Notes: generated from the sequence alone by a model not told the origin. Positions 18,172 to 26,714 are shown, numbered from the stretch's first letter. The stretch: DNA of 40,299 bases from Acidobacteriaceae bacterium (GCA_003164855.1 PLUI01000066.1:13534-53832), one strand, 5' to 3'. Program-made: numbers and translations.

Positions 18172-18190
18172 CAGTGCATGACCAGTGCAT
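18172..18190 (+). promoter_or_regulatory. Direct repeat CAGTGCAT x2 at 11-bp spacing upstream of the second TolC gene
   Basis: CAGTGCAT at 18172-18179 and 18183-18190. Confidence 0.4.
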
Positions 18191-18255
18191 CCAAAATTCT
18201 AAACTCATTTGTCCGCCATACATTGCATCATTTTCCTTGTTCAAGGAGACGAACT

Positions 18256-20349
18256 ATGTCTTTGCTCTTGCGCCGCTGGACCGCAGCCCTGTTGCGCTCT
18301 AGCTTGCTACTGACGAGCACCACGCTTTTAGTTGGCACGCAATTGCCGCCGTCGTTGTGTGCGCAGAATGTTCCCGCCGCTCCCACGCCACAGCCTGCAC
18401 CGCCTGCCGCGCCGCCACAATTGGTTCACTTACAGGATTACTCGAAACCCAGTTCGGCGTTTCCCCACATCCTGCAGCCTTACCGGCCGCAACAGTTGGC
18501 GCAGCCCAATCTCGCGAACTCGCCGCGCATCGATTCGCTGATGCGCGATGGCAAAATCTATCTCTCGATTGACGACGCCGTCGCCCTGACGCTCGAGAAC
18601 AACCTCGATATCGATATTGCGCGCTACAACCTGAACATTGCCGACACGGATTATTTGCGCGCCAAGTCTGGCGCCAACATCCTCGGCGTCAACGCCGGCA
18701 TTGTGCAGAACACTCCCGGCGGCGGCGTTGGCGGTCTCGGCGGAACTGTTGGCTCCGGCACCGGAGGCACCACCGTCGCCCCCAGCGGTGTGGGCACCGG
18801 CACCAACGGCTTGGTCAGTTCCACGCTGGGTATCGGCTCGACCATCACCAGTTTCGATCCCATCGTCACCAGCACGCTGCAACTCGATAAGAACGATACG
18901 GAATCCACCAGCGTAGACAGCGTGCCCATACTTTCCCAGAACACTTACACTGCCGATTTCGCCTACACCCAGGGATTTGAGTGGGGCACCACTCTTAACG
19001 CGGGATTCAATAACACTCACTTCGCCACCAACAATCCCATCAGTCTGTTGAGCCCAGCCATCAGCTCGAACTTCCAGGTGCGCGTCACGCAGAATCTTCT
19101 GCAGGGCTTCGGCTCTCTCCCCAATACTCGCTTCATTCGCATCGCAAAAAATAACCGCGAGATTTCCGACGTCGCCTTCCGCCTGCAGATCATCACGACC
19201 GTCGATCAGATCGAGGATATGTATTGGGACCTGGTCTATGCCTACGAAAACGTGCATGTGCAGCAGGAAGCTCTCACCTATGCGCAGAAGGCGCTGGACG
19301 ACTCCAAGCAGCAGGCGCAAGTAGGCACCGTGCCGCCCATTCAGGTGGTGAGCGCGCAAAGCACAGTCTCGACCGACCAGCAGAATCTGATCCTGGCGCA
19401 GAACAACCTGGAACTGGAAAAATTGCTGGTGAAGAACGCTCTTAGCCGCAGCATTGAAGATCCAGCGCTGGCCGAAGCCGACGTGATACCTACCTCTACC
19501 ATGCTGGTCCCGCAGGAGGAAGCGGTCGTTCCTACCCAAGATCTGATCAATCAGGCCCTTGATCATCGCGCCGAACTCGTCGAGTCGCGCATCGATCTCA
19601 ATTCCCGCGACCTGAGCAGCAAGGCCGTCCGCAACGCCATGCTGCCCACGCTCGACGCCTTTGCTTATTACAGTGGATCGGGAGTGGGCGGGAACGTCAA
19701 TCCCTCGGTGCTTACACCACCGTGCAATCCCGCCGTCTCAAGCTGCTTCAGCAGTTCCAACGCCCCGCCTCCCTTCGTCAACGGCGGCCCCGTCGGCTAC
19801 GGCAGCACGTTGAACCAACTCTTCAACGGCACCGCTCCCGACAAGGGCGTCGGACTCTCGCTGACCATTCCGCTGCGCAATCGCGAGGCGCAGGCCAATC
19901 AGGTGCGCGCGGAGCTGGAATACCGCCAGGCCCAGGTTAGGCTGCACCAACTCGAAAATCAGGTGCGCATCGAAGTGCGTAACGCGCAGTTTGACGTGAA
20001 GCAGAATCGCGCCGCCGTGCAGGCCGCCCAATATGCGGTTGACTTTGCCCGTCAGACTCTCGACGCCGATCAGCAAAAACTGAAGGTCGGACTCACCACA
20101 ACAACTGCAATCTTGCAGGATGCTTCGGTCCTGACTACCAACGAGTCGAATCTGGTCTCGGCCAAGGCGGCGTACGAGAAGTCGCGCGTCGAACTCGATC
20201 GCGCCACGGGTTTGTTGCTTGACCACACCGGCATTGACATCGCGGAGGCAACCCGCGGCCAGGTTACGCACTTGCCGCAGGTGCCCTATGTCGCGCCGCG
20301 GCAGGATAAAGAGGTGTTGCCGAGCCCCCAGCCCTCATCAGCCCCTTAG
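18256..20349 (+). CDS. TolC-family outer-membrane protein, paralogue 2
   Basis: Strong SD AAGGAG before ATG at 18256; closely parallels paralogue 1 over its length (e.g. RIDSLMRDGKIYLSIDDAVALTLENNLDIDIARYNLNIADTDYLRAKSGANILGVNAGIVQNTPGGGVGG). Confidence 0.9.
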   Translation: MSLLLRRWTAALLRSSLLLTSTTLLVGTQLPPSLCAQNVPAAPTPQPAPPAAPPQLVHLQDYSKPSSAFPHILQPYRPQQLAQPNLANSPRIDSLMRDGKIYLSIDDAVALTLENNLDIDIARYNLNIADTDYLRAKSGANILGVNAGIVQNTPGGGVGGLGGTVGSGTGGTTVAPSGVGTGTNGLVSSTLGIGSTITSFDPIVTSTLQLDKNDTESTSVDSVPILSQNTYTADFAYTQGFEWGTTLNAGFNNTHFATNNPISLLSPAISSNFQVRVTQNLLQGFGSLPNTRFIRIAKNNREISDVAFRLQIITTVDQIEDMYWDLVYAYENVHVQQEALTYAQKALDDSKQQAQVGTVPPIQVVSAQSTVSTDQQNLILAQNNLELEKLLVKNALSRSIEDPALAEADVIPTSTMLVPQEEAVVPTQDLINQALDHRAELVESRIDLNSRDLSSKAVRNAMLPTLDAFAYYSGSGVGGNVNPSVLTPPCNPAVSSCFSSSNAPPPFVNGGPVGYGSTLNQLFNGTAPDKGVGLSLTIPLRNREAQANQVRAELEYRQAQVRLHQLENQVRIEVRNAQFDVKQNRAAVQAAQYAVDFARQTLDADQQKLKVGLTTTTAILQDASVLTTNESNLVSAKAAYEKSRVELDRATGLLLDHTGIDIAEATRGQVTHLPQVPYVAPRQDKEVLPSPQPSSAP

Positions 20350-20350
20350 A

Positions 20351-20400
20351 TTCTTGTCATTCCGACCAGCGAGCGAAGCGAGCGGAGGGAGGAATCCCTG
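20351..20400. repeat. Intergenic repeat-like element TTGTCATTCCGACCAGCGAGCGAAGCGAGCGGAGGGAGGAATCCCTG
   Basis: ATTCC...GGAAT arms around GCGAGCGAAGCGAGCG; style of a dispersed intergenic element. Confidence 0.45.
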
Positions 20401-20476
20401 CGTCAACCGCGTAACTTTAGGGAGATACCTCGCTGTCAATTCTCTCTCCGTGCCCCAACGTTGTATCCTTCCTCCC

Positions 20477-21298
20477 GTGACCTTGTCTGTCGTCATCATC
20501 ACGCATAACGAGGAAGCCAACCTCGGCCGCACGCTCTCAGGCGTGAAGGCGCTGGTTAGCGGCGGCAAGGGGGAAATCATCGTCGTCGATTCTGCCTCGA
20601 CTGACCGCACCGTCGAGATCGCGAAATCTTTCGGCGCGAAAGTCTTTGTCGAAGAATGGAAAGGCTACGCGGCGCAGAAGAACTCGGCCATCGATAAAGC
20701 TACGGGCAATTGGATTTTGAGTTTGGACGCGGATGAGGAAGTGAGTGACGGGATGCGTGAATTCCTTTTGCTCATCCTCTTTGGCTCGCACTCTGGAGAA
20801 TTCGTAAATTTTCGTGGCGGAGTTCTTTTCGGAAGGCGCAATTATTTCCTTGGGCGGTGGATTCGGCGCGGAGGTTTCTATCCCGACACGAAGATACGTC
20901 TTTTTCGTCCTGGGACTGCTCGTTTTGAAGATCGCCCAGTTCATGAAGACATACAGTTGGCAACGGGCCTTCCGAAATACGATCCTCAGCCGACCTACAA
21001 CATGGGTGACGCGATCGACATCATCCACCACTCCTACCCCACGCTCTCCGACTACATCGAGCACATGAACCGTTACTCTTCGCTAGGCGCGGAGATGGTC
21101 GTGGCCAAAGCCAATGGCAAGATCCGCTTCAGCGTCGCCAACATTGTTCTGCGTCCGCTTGCAACCTTCGTCTACAACTACTTCCTCCGCCTCGGCTTCC
21201 TTGATGGACGCGAAGGCCTGCTGCTGCACCTATACCACGCGGTTTATGTGTCGTGGAAATATGCCAAAGCGTGGGAGCTTTCGCGCCAGCAACAGTGA
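20477..21298 (+). CDS. Family 2 glycosyltransferase (WaaE/KdtX-like)
   Basis: LSVVIITHNEEANLGRTLSGV, IIVVDSASTDRT, AAQKNSAIDKATGNWILSLDADEEVS; GTG start at 20477. Confidence 0.87.
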   Translation: MTLSVVIITHNEEANLGRTLSGVKALVSGGKGEIIVVDSASTDRTVEIAKSFGAKVFVEEWKGYAAQKNSAIDKATGNWILSLDADEEVSDGMREFLLLILFGSHSGEFVNFRGGVLFGRRNYFLGRWIRRGGFYPDTKIRLFRPGTARFEDRPVHEDIQLATGLPKYDPQPTYNMGDAIDIIHHSYPTLSDYIEHMNRYSSLGAEMVVAKANGKIRFSVANIVLRPLATFVYNYFLRLGFLDGREGLLLHLYHAVYVSWKYAKAWELSRQQQ

Positions 21299-21390
21299 CG
21301 ACCTAACCGACCGGTCGTTCCAACTACGCTTTCGTGCCTTGCCCGCCGACGCGCGCTTCCCTATCATCACAAAAGCACACTGGGGTCCGT

Positions 21391-23187
21391 ATGGAGAAAA
21401 AGAAGTCTAAGCCGCAAGTGGCTGAAAGTCCTGTCGCTGACGTTTTCGAGAACCGGCATCCCTCCGCCGCGGAAAAGAACTGGGCTGAGAAAACCCTTGC
21501 GCCCACCCTCGAAAAGGCTCCCGAGCACGCGATAGGTTCGCCCGCTGGAATAAACGTAGACGAGCACGGCCACGCCCGCTTCACAACAATTTCCGGGGTG
21601 CCCATCCGCCGTCTTTATACTCTGGCCGATCTCCCGGAAGACTGGAGCGAGGAAAAATATCTCGGTTATCCCGGCCAAGCGCCCTACACGCGCGGCATCC
21701 ATGCCACGGGGTATCGCGGCAAATTGTTCACCATGCGGCAATTCTCCGGCTTCGCGTCCCCGGAGGAAACCAACCAACGCTATAAATATCTGCTGGAGCA
21801 CGGCGGCGGCGGGCTTTCCGTGGCATTCGATCTACCCACACTGATGGGCTACGACTCCGATCATCCGGCAAGCGAGGGTGAAGTTGGCAAGTGCGGCGTC
21901 GCCATCGATTCGCTCGAAGACATGGAAATTCTTTTTGGCGGCATCGATCTGGAAAAGACCACCGTGTCGATGACCATCAATTCGCCCGCATCCGTGTTAT
22001 GGGCAATGTATCTGGTGGTAGCCGAGAAACAAGGCGCGGACTGGAAAAAGATTTCGGGCACGATTCAAAACGACATTCTGAAGGAGTACATCGCGCAGAA
22101 GGAATATATTTATCCGCCGGCTCCATCGATGCGGCTGGTCATCGACACCTTCGAGTTCGGATCGAAGTTCACACCGCGCTTCAACACAATTTCCATCAGC
22201 GGATACCACATTCGCGAAGCCGGTTCCACCGCTCTGCAAGAACTGGCGTTCACCCTGTATGACGGCGTGGAGTACGTGGAGTGGGCACGGCGGCGCGGGC
22301 TTGATGTGGACGATTTCGGTCCACGTCTCAGTTTTTTCTTCAACGCGCACAACGACTTCTTCGAAGAGATTGCTAAATATCGAGCCGCCCGCAAGATTTG
22401 GGCTCAGGTAATGAAAGAGCGGTTCGGCGCAAAGAACGCACGCACCTGGCTGATGCGATTCCACACCCAGACGGCGGGAGTTTCGCTGCCCGCGCAGCAG
22501 CCTATGAACAACATTGCGCGGGTAGCGTTGCAGGCTTTGGCTGCAGTGTTAGGAGGCACTCAATCGCTGCACTGCGACTCCTATGATGAAGCGCTGGCCC
22601 TGCCCACCGAGGAGGCGGCGCGGATCGCCTTGCGCACGCAGCAGATCATTGCCTATGAATCGGGCGTGACCCATACGGTTGATCCGTTGGGCGGGTCATA
22701 TTTCCTGGAAGCCTTGACGCTGGAAATGGAAAAGGGTGCGTTCGATTACTTCGGGAAGCTGGATGCGATGGGTGGCATGGTGAAAGCCATTGAGCGCGGC
22801 TATCCGCAGAAAGAAATTGCTGAGGCCTCCTACCAGTACCAGCGAGCGGCTGAGGCCAAAGAGAAAGTCATTGTCGGCGTGAACGAGTTCGTGGTGGAAG
22901 AGGAATCCCCGCACATCCTCTACATCGGCGAAGGCGTAGCGCGGCAACAGTCGGCCAAGCTAAAGGCGCTTCGGGCCCGGCGATCGAATGACGGAGTGCG
23001 ACACGCTCTCGACGCGCTGAAGAAAGCCGCGGCGCAGGATCCGAAGCTGGGCGCCAATGCAGCCATTTCTCCCGCCAATACCATGCCTTATATCGTAGAC
23101 GCTGTGCGCGCCTACGCCACTGTCGGTGAAATTTCCGAGGCTCTGCGAGAGGTGTATGGGACCTATACGGAAGTGAGCATTACGTAG
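21391..23187 (+). CDS. B12-dependent acyl-CoA mutase large (catalytic) subunit; methylmalonyl-CoA mutase superfamily with isobutyryl-CoA-mutase-like signature
   Basis: [92 protein letters not shown]; no B12-binding domain at the C-terminus. Confidence 0.93.
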   Translation: MEKKKSKPQVAESPVADVFENRHPSAAEKNWAEKTLAPTLEKAPEHAIGSPAGINVDEHGHARFTTISGVPIRRLYTLADLPEDWSEEKYLGYPGQAPYTRGIHATGYRGKLFTMRQFSGFASPEETNQRYKYLLEHGGGGLSVAFDLPTLMGYDSDHPASEGEVGKCGVAIDSLEDMEILFGGIDLEKTTVSMTINSPASVLWAMYLVVAEKQGADWKKISGTIQNDILKEYIAQKEYIYPPAPSMRLVIDTFEFGSKFTPRFNTISISGYHIREAGSTALQELAFTLYDGVEYVEWARRRGLDVDDFGPRLSFFFNAHNDFFEEIAKYRAARKIWAQVMKERFGAKNARTWLMRFHTQTAGVSLPAQQPMNNIARVALQALAAVLGGTQSLHCDSYDEALALPTEEAARIALRTQQIIAYESGVTHTVDPLGGSYFLEALTLEMEKGAFDYFGKLDAMGGMVKAIERGYPQKEIAEASYQYQRAAEAKEKVIVGVNEFVVEEESPHILYIGEGVARQQSAKLKALRARRSNDGVRHALDALKKAAAQDPKLGANAAISPANTMPYIVDAVRAYATVGEISEALREVYGTYTEVSIT

Positions 23188-23326
23188 GCGAGGGTAAAAG
23201 CGTCAGCCGGATTTCAGCACGAAAACATTTCGTTTAAGAGCAGTTTCCCGGGCAAATCAAAATGGGAAGCCGCGAAAAGTTTATGGCGTTATCGATGCCA
23301 GTGTTATCCGCATTCGAACTATGATT

Positions 23327-23345
23327 GAGGTCACACAGTGACCTC
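23327..23345. promoter_or_regulatory. Palindrome GAGGTCAC-ACA-GTGACCTC over the ORF6N start codon
   Basis: Perfect 8-bp arms; contains the annotated GTG start and lies directly before the alternative ATG (23347). Confidence 0.55.
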
Positions 23346-23922
23346 CATGAAAAAAAGAATAAGTGCAACGCTCCTCAAGATGCCGAAACGTCGTTTGACG
23401 CCAACTCTTGCCGTGGAATCGCGGGTCCTTATCCTCCGCCATCAGAGGGTGATTCTCGACGTCGATCTTGCTCAACTTTATGCCGTGCCAGTCAAGCGGC
23501 TCAATGAGCAAGTAAGACGTAACCAGGAGCGGTTTCCTGCGGACTTCATGTTTCAGCTGAATTCGAAAGAGCACGAAGCTTTGAGGTCGCAAATTGCGAC
23601 CTCAAAGAAGGGCCGCGGCGGTCGCCGATATACGCCGTTTGCGTTCACCGAACACGGTGCGATCATGGCTGCAACGGTGCTCAATTCCGAGCGCGCCGTT
23701 GCGATGAGCGTTTTTGTCGTGCGCGCGTTCGTGCGTTTGCGGGAGATGCTGGCCACCAACCGCCGCCTCGCGGGAAAGATCGATGAACTGGAGAACCGGT
23801 TGGACACCCACGATTCCACGATCCAGGATTTGATTGAAGCGATCAAGGAACTAATGACGCCCGAGGATCCGCCGCGCAAGCGCATTGGATTCCAGCTTCC
23901 GGCAGGAAGGTCGCGAGCGTAA
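23338..23922 (+). CDS. ORF6N-domain (KilA-N-type) DNA-binding protein
   Basis: VESRVLILRHQRVILDVDLAQLYAVPVKRLNEQVRRNQERFPADFMFQL ... LRSQIATSKKGRGGRRYTPFAFTEHG, typical ORF6N. ATG at 23347 is an alternative start. Confidence 0.9.
   Translation: MTSMKKRISATLLKMPKRRLTPTLAVESRVLILRHQRVILDVDLAQLYAVPVKRLNEQVRRNQERFPADFMFQLNSKEHEALRSQIATSKKGRGGRRYTPFAFTEHGAIMAATVLNSERAVAMSVFVVRAFVRLREMLATNRRLAGKIDELENRLDTHDSTIQDLIEAIKELMTPEDPPRKRIGFQLPAGRSRA
23579..23607. repeat. 29-nt palindrome inside ORF6N CDS: CTTTGAGGTCGCAA-A-TTGCGACCTCAAAG
   Basis: 14-bp perfect arms around one central base. Confidence 0.9.
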
Positions 23923-24047
23923 AACTCCGGGAGTTCCATCCCAAGCTAAGACACGCCAGGACACCTAGCTGCGATTCTTGCCAGCCTGAGATTCGTTTTT
24001 TGTTCGCTGCAAAACTGATTTTGTGATAAAGATAAAGCTAAAAACCC

Positions 24048-24704
24048 ATGAGGAAAGCTGTCAGCCATCTCAAGAAATCGGACCCGGTGATGCGAACCAT
24101 CATCGAGCGCATTGGGCCGTGCCGCATGCAGTTTGGACCGCCCGAGTTTCACAGCCTGGCAGAAGCCATCGTCTATCAACAACTGAACGGCAAAGCCGCG
24201 GAAACAATCTTCCAGCGTTTTGCCGCTCTGGCCGGCGAGCCGCTTACCCCAGAAGGCATCCTAAAACTGAGCGATGAGCAGATGCGCAGCGCGGGATTGT
24301 CGAAGCAGAAGTCGGCGTATTTAAAAGACCTTGCGGCAAAAACCGCCGCCGGTTTACTGGATTTTCCGCGGCTGTCGAGCTTGCCGGACGCAGAGGTGAT
24401 TGAGCATCTGACCCAGGTCAAAGGTATTGGCCTGTGGACGGCCCAGATGTTTCTGATGTTCTCGCTGAAGCGCGAGAACGTGCTGCCCACAGGCGACTTC
24501 GGCGTGCGCATGGCAATGTACAGGCACTATCTCGATGTGCAGCGGGCAAGAGCGGCGAAAAAAACTGCGGCTAAGAATGCACGCAAGCGGAAGATTAAGC
24601 TACCCACTCCGGGACAGATGGAGAAAATCGCGAAGTGCTGGGAGCCTTACCGCAGCGTGGCATGCTGGTACTTGTGGCAGAGCATCGACACAAAAACGCT
24701 TTGA
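24048..24704 (+). CDS. DNA-3-methyladenine glycosylase-like HhH-GPD protein (AlkA type)
   Basis: FHSLAEAIVYQQLNGKAAETIFQRF, LTQVKGIGLWTAQMFLMFSL, VLPTGDFGVRMA; basic insertion AAKKTAAKNARKRKIKL. Confidence 0.88.
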   Translation: MRKAVSHLKKSDPVMRTIIERIGPCRMQFGPPEFHSLAEAIVYQQLNGKAAETIFQRFAALAGEPLTPEGILKLSDEQMRSAGLSKQKSAYLKDLAAKTAAGLLDFPRLSSLPDAEVIEHLTQVKGIGLWTAQMFLMFSLKRENVLPTGDFGVRMAMYRHYLDVQRARAAKKTAAKNARKRKIKLPTPGQMEKIAKCWEPYRSVACWYLWQSIDTKTL

Positions 24705-24769
24705 TCAAAGCGGGCTCGGCACTTAAGTCTCTGTGCTCGATAACGGCCGTTGTGTTTAAATGAATAGCG

Positions 24770-25189
24770 ATGGCTGATCTCAAAATTCGCGTCCTGGTGG
24801 CGAAGCCCGGCCTCGACGGTCACGATCGCGGCGCCAAGGTAATTGCGCGTGCCTTGCGCGATGCCGGCATGGAAGTGATTTACACCGGATTGCGGCAGAC
24901 CCCGGAAATGATCGTGAGCGCAGCGCTGCAGGAAGATGTACAGGTGATCGGACTGTCGATACTTTCGGGCGCGCACAATGCGATCGTCCCCCGCGTAATG
25001 GACCTGCTCAAGCAGAACAAGATGGACGATGTTCTGGTGCTGGTGGGCGGAATCATTCCTGATCAGGATATCGATGCACTGAAGAAACTCGGCGTGGCCG
25101 CCATTTTCCAGCCCGGCACCGCCATGGATGAGATTGTGAAGTTCATTCGAGCCAATGTGAAGGGCGCAAGCGTGCCAGCAGCAGGTTGA
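24770..25189 (+). CDS. Cobalamin-binding small subunit of acyl-CoA mutase
   Basis: [37 protein letters not shown] (DxHxxG), [19 protein letters not shown]. Confidence 0.95.
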   Translation: MADLKIRVLVAKPGLDGHDRGAKVIARALRDAGMEVIYTGLRQTPEMIVSAALQEDVQVIGLSILSGAHNAIVPRVMDLLKQNKMDDVLVLVGGIIPDQDIDALKKLGVAAIFQPGTAMDEIVKFIRANVKGASVPAAG

Positions 25190-25197
25190 TTGAGTAG

Positions 25198-25257
25198 TTG
25201 GGCAATCGCGTAAGCCTGTAATTTGACATGCTCCGAGATTTCTAATTGCCCAATTTT
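25198..25257 (+). terminator. Inverted repeat TTGGGCAAT...ATTGCCCAA followed by TTTTC
   Basis: 9-bp perfect arms (25198-25206, 25245-25253), long loop (38 nt), short T run; just before the next CDS. Confidence 0.35.
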
Positions 25258-25262
25258 CTTGC

Positions 25263-25994
25263 ATGGCGATCCCAAACCTAACCAGCATCCGTCAACAACT
25301 TGAGCGCACAGTTGGTCCCGCGCCCTGGTATTGGAAAACATTTCCGGTATTTCATTCTGCTGCCGGACAGCGCTTGTTCTGGACACATCACGGTAGCGAA
25401 GGCCCCGTAGGATATCTCGTCTCGCTGGCGCTGGAGCAGGAAGCCGATCATCCGCGGCTAGCGCTGAACACGTACTCCCGGCCATTTATAGTATCGCCGC
25501 GTTGCCTGGGAATCTGGTGCCCGGAAGGACGCAGTATTCGTTTTGCCGGGTTCAATCCGGAGCGACTCGAGCCTTTCGACCTGGCAGAGATTGCAGGATG
25601 GTTCAAGCAGTCTTCCGATCGCATCTATTCGAAGACCCCACCCATCGCGGAATTCGAGGTGCCTCTTACTCTCGGCCCTGGAATGCACAAGATCAATCCA
25701 CCGCCGGAACTGGCTGCAGTCGACGAACTGATCGTGCCCACCAGCTACAAGGCGATGTCGAATGACGATCCGGCATTCGCACTCTTTGTCCTTTATCTGC
25801 AGGCCGGACTGGTGGAAGTTTTGCCGCAGAAATGGTTCACCGCTTCGCAGTATCAGGTCGGCAAACAATGGATTTCACGCGCGGCACGCGATCAGGAGTC
25901 GCATCGCATCTTCGGGGAATGTTATGGCGCGGGAACCTTCTTGCTGGAAGAAGATGGCTGCCGGCTGGCGGAGTGGATGGACAGAAAGTCTTAG
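25263..25994 (+). CDS. Conserved-looking hypothetical protein
   Basis: 243-aa ORF filling the gap between neighbours with good codon usage; no family recognised. Confidence 0.65.
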   Translation: MAIPNLTSIRQQLERTVGPAPWYWKTFPVFHSAAGQRLFWTHHGSEGPVGYLVSLALEQEADHPRLALNTYSRPFIVSPRCLGIWCPEGRSIRFAGFNPERLEPFDLAEIAGWFKQSSDRIYSKTPPIAEFEVPLTLGPGMHKINPPPELAAVDELIVPTSYKAMSNDDPAFALFVLYLQAGLVEVLPQKWFTASQYQVGKQWISRAARDQESHRIFGECYGAGTFLLEEDGCRLAEWMDRKS

Positions 25995-26042
25995 GTCTTA
26001 GGTCCTGGGTCTGGGTCTTAGCTCCCGGTTCTTGGGTCTTGG
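25988..26042 (+). repeat. Degenerate heptanucleotide tandem array (consensus ~GGTCTTR)
   Basis: GTCTTAG GTCTTAG GTCCTGG GTCTGGG TCTTAGC TCCCGGT TCTTGGG TCTTGG. Confidence 0.65.
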
Positions 26043-26126
26043 AAGCCAGCATCGCGCGAAGCGCCAACCGAGGCGAAGCCGAGAGCCTAGAACCTGACAC
26101 CGAAGACCTGACACCTGCATCCGCGA

Positions 26127-26714
26127 ATGTCCCCATCTCTTTTCCACCCCGACGATCACAATGGCGTGTCGATCTTGCGTCTCTGTTCGGAAGACGGCAC
26201 AAATCGCCTGACGCGGGCGTGCGTGCTGTCTCTCACGGCAGCGATCCGTGAGCTTACTCAGGACCCTGGCCCGCTGGTCCTCACGGGGAATGCAAAGTTC
26301 TTCTCTGCAGGGGCGGAACTCAGAGAGATTGCCGCTCTGGACGGTCCGTCAGCCTACGAGTTCGCAAAGATGGGACAGACGCTCATGCGGGCGCTGGAAG
26401 AGTTTCCGGCGCGGGTGTATGCCGCCATCTCGGGATACTGCATGGGTGGAGGCTTGGATCTGGCGCTAGCCTGCCACCGGCGGATCGCCTCTCCCGATGC
26501 TGTCTTTGGACATCGCGGGGCGGCCTTGGGATTGATCACAGGATGGGGAGGCACACAACGCTTGCCACGGCTGGTGGGCAAGGCCGTCGCTCTGGAAATG
26601 TTTGTGGCGGCGGAGAAGATCCGCGCGACGCGGGCGCGGGCAATCGGGCTGGTCGAAGCAGTAGCCGATGACCCGGTCGCCGAAGCTGTACGAAGGATCA
26701 AGGCACACGGATAA
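26127..26714 (+). CDS. Crotonase-fold enoyl-CoA hydratase/isomerase-family protein (short)
   Basis: FFSAGAELREI, AAISGYCMGGGLDLALACHRRIASPDAVFGHRGAALGLITGWGGTQRLPRLVG. Confidence 0.82.
   Translation: MSPSLFHPDDHNGVSILRLCSEDGTNRLTRACVLSLTAAIRELTQDPGPLVLTGNAKFFSAGAELREIAALDGPSAYEFAKMGQTLMRALEEFPARVYAAISGYCMGGGLDLALACHRRIASPDAVFGHRGAALGLITGWGGTQRLPRLVGKAVALEMFVAAEKIRATRARAIGLVEAVADDPVAEAVRRIKAHG

Noticed and set aside
21299-21390. Possible cobalamin riboswitch before the B12-dependent mutase
   Set aside because: The spacer is short and lacks the B12-box-like conserved core.
23338-23922. ORF6N gene as part of a prophage
   Set aside because: No other phage genes (integrase, terminase, structural) nearby; flanked by metabolic and repair genes.
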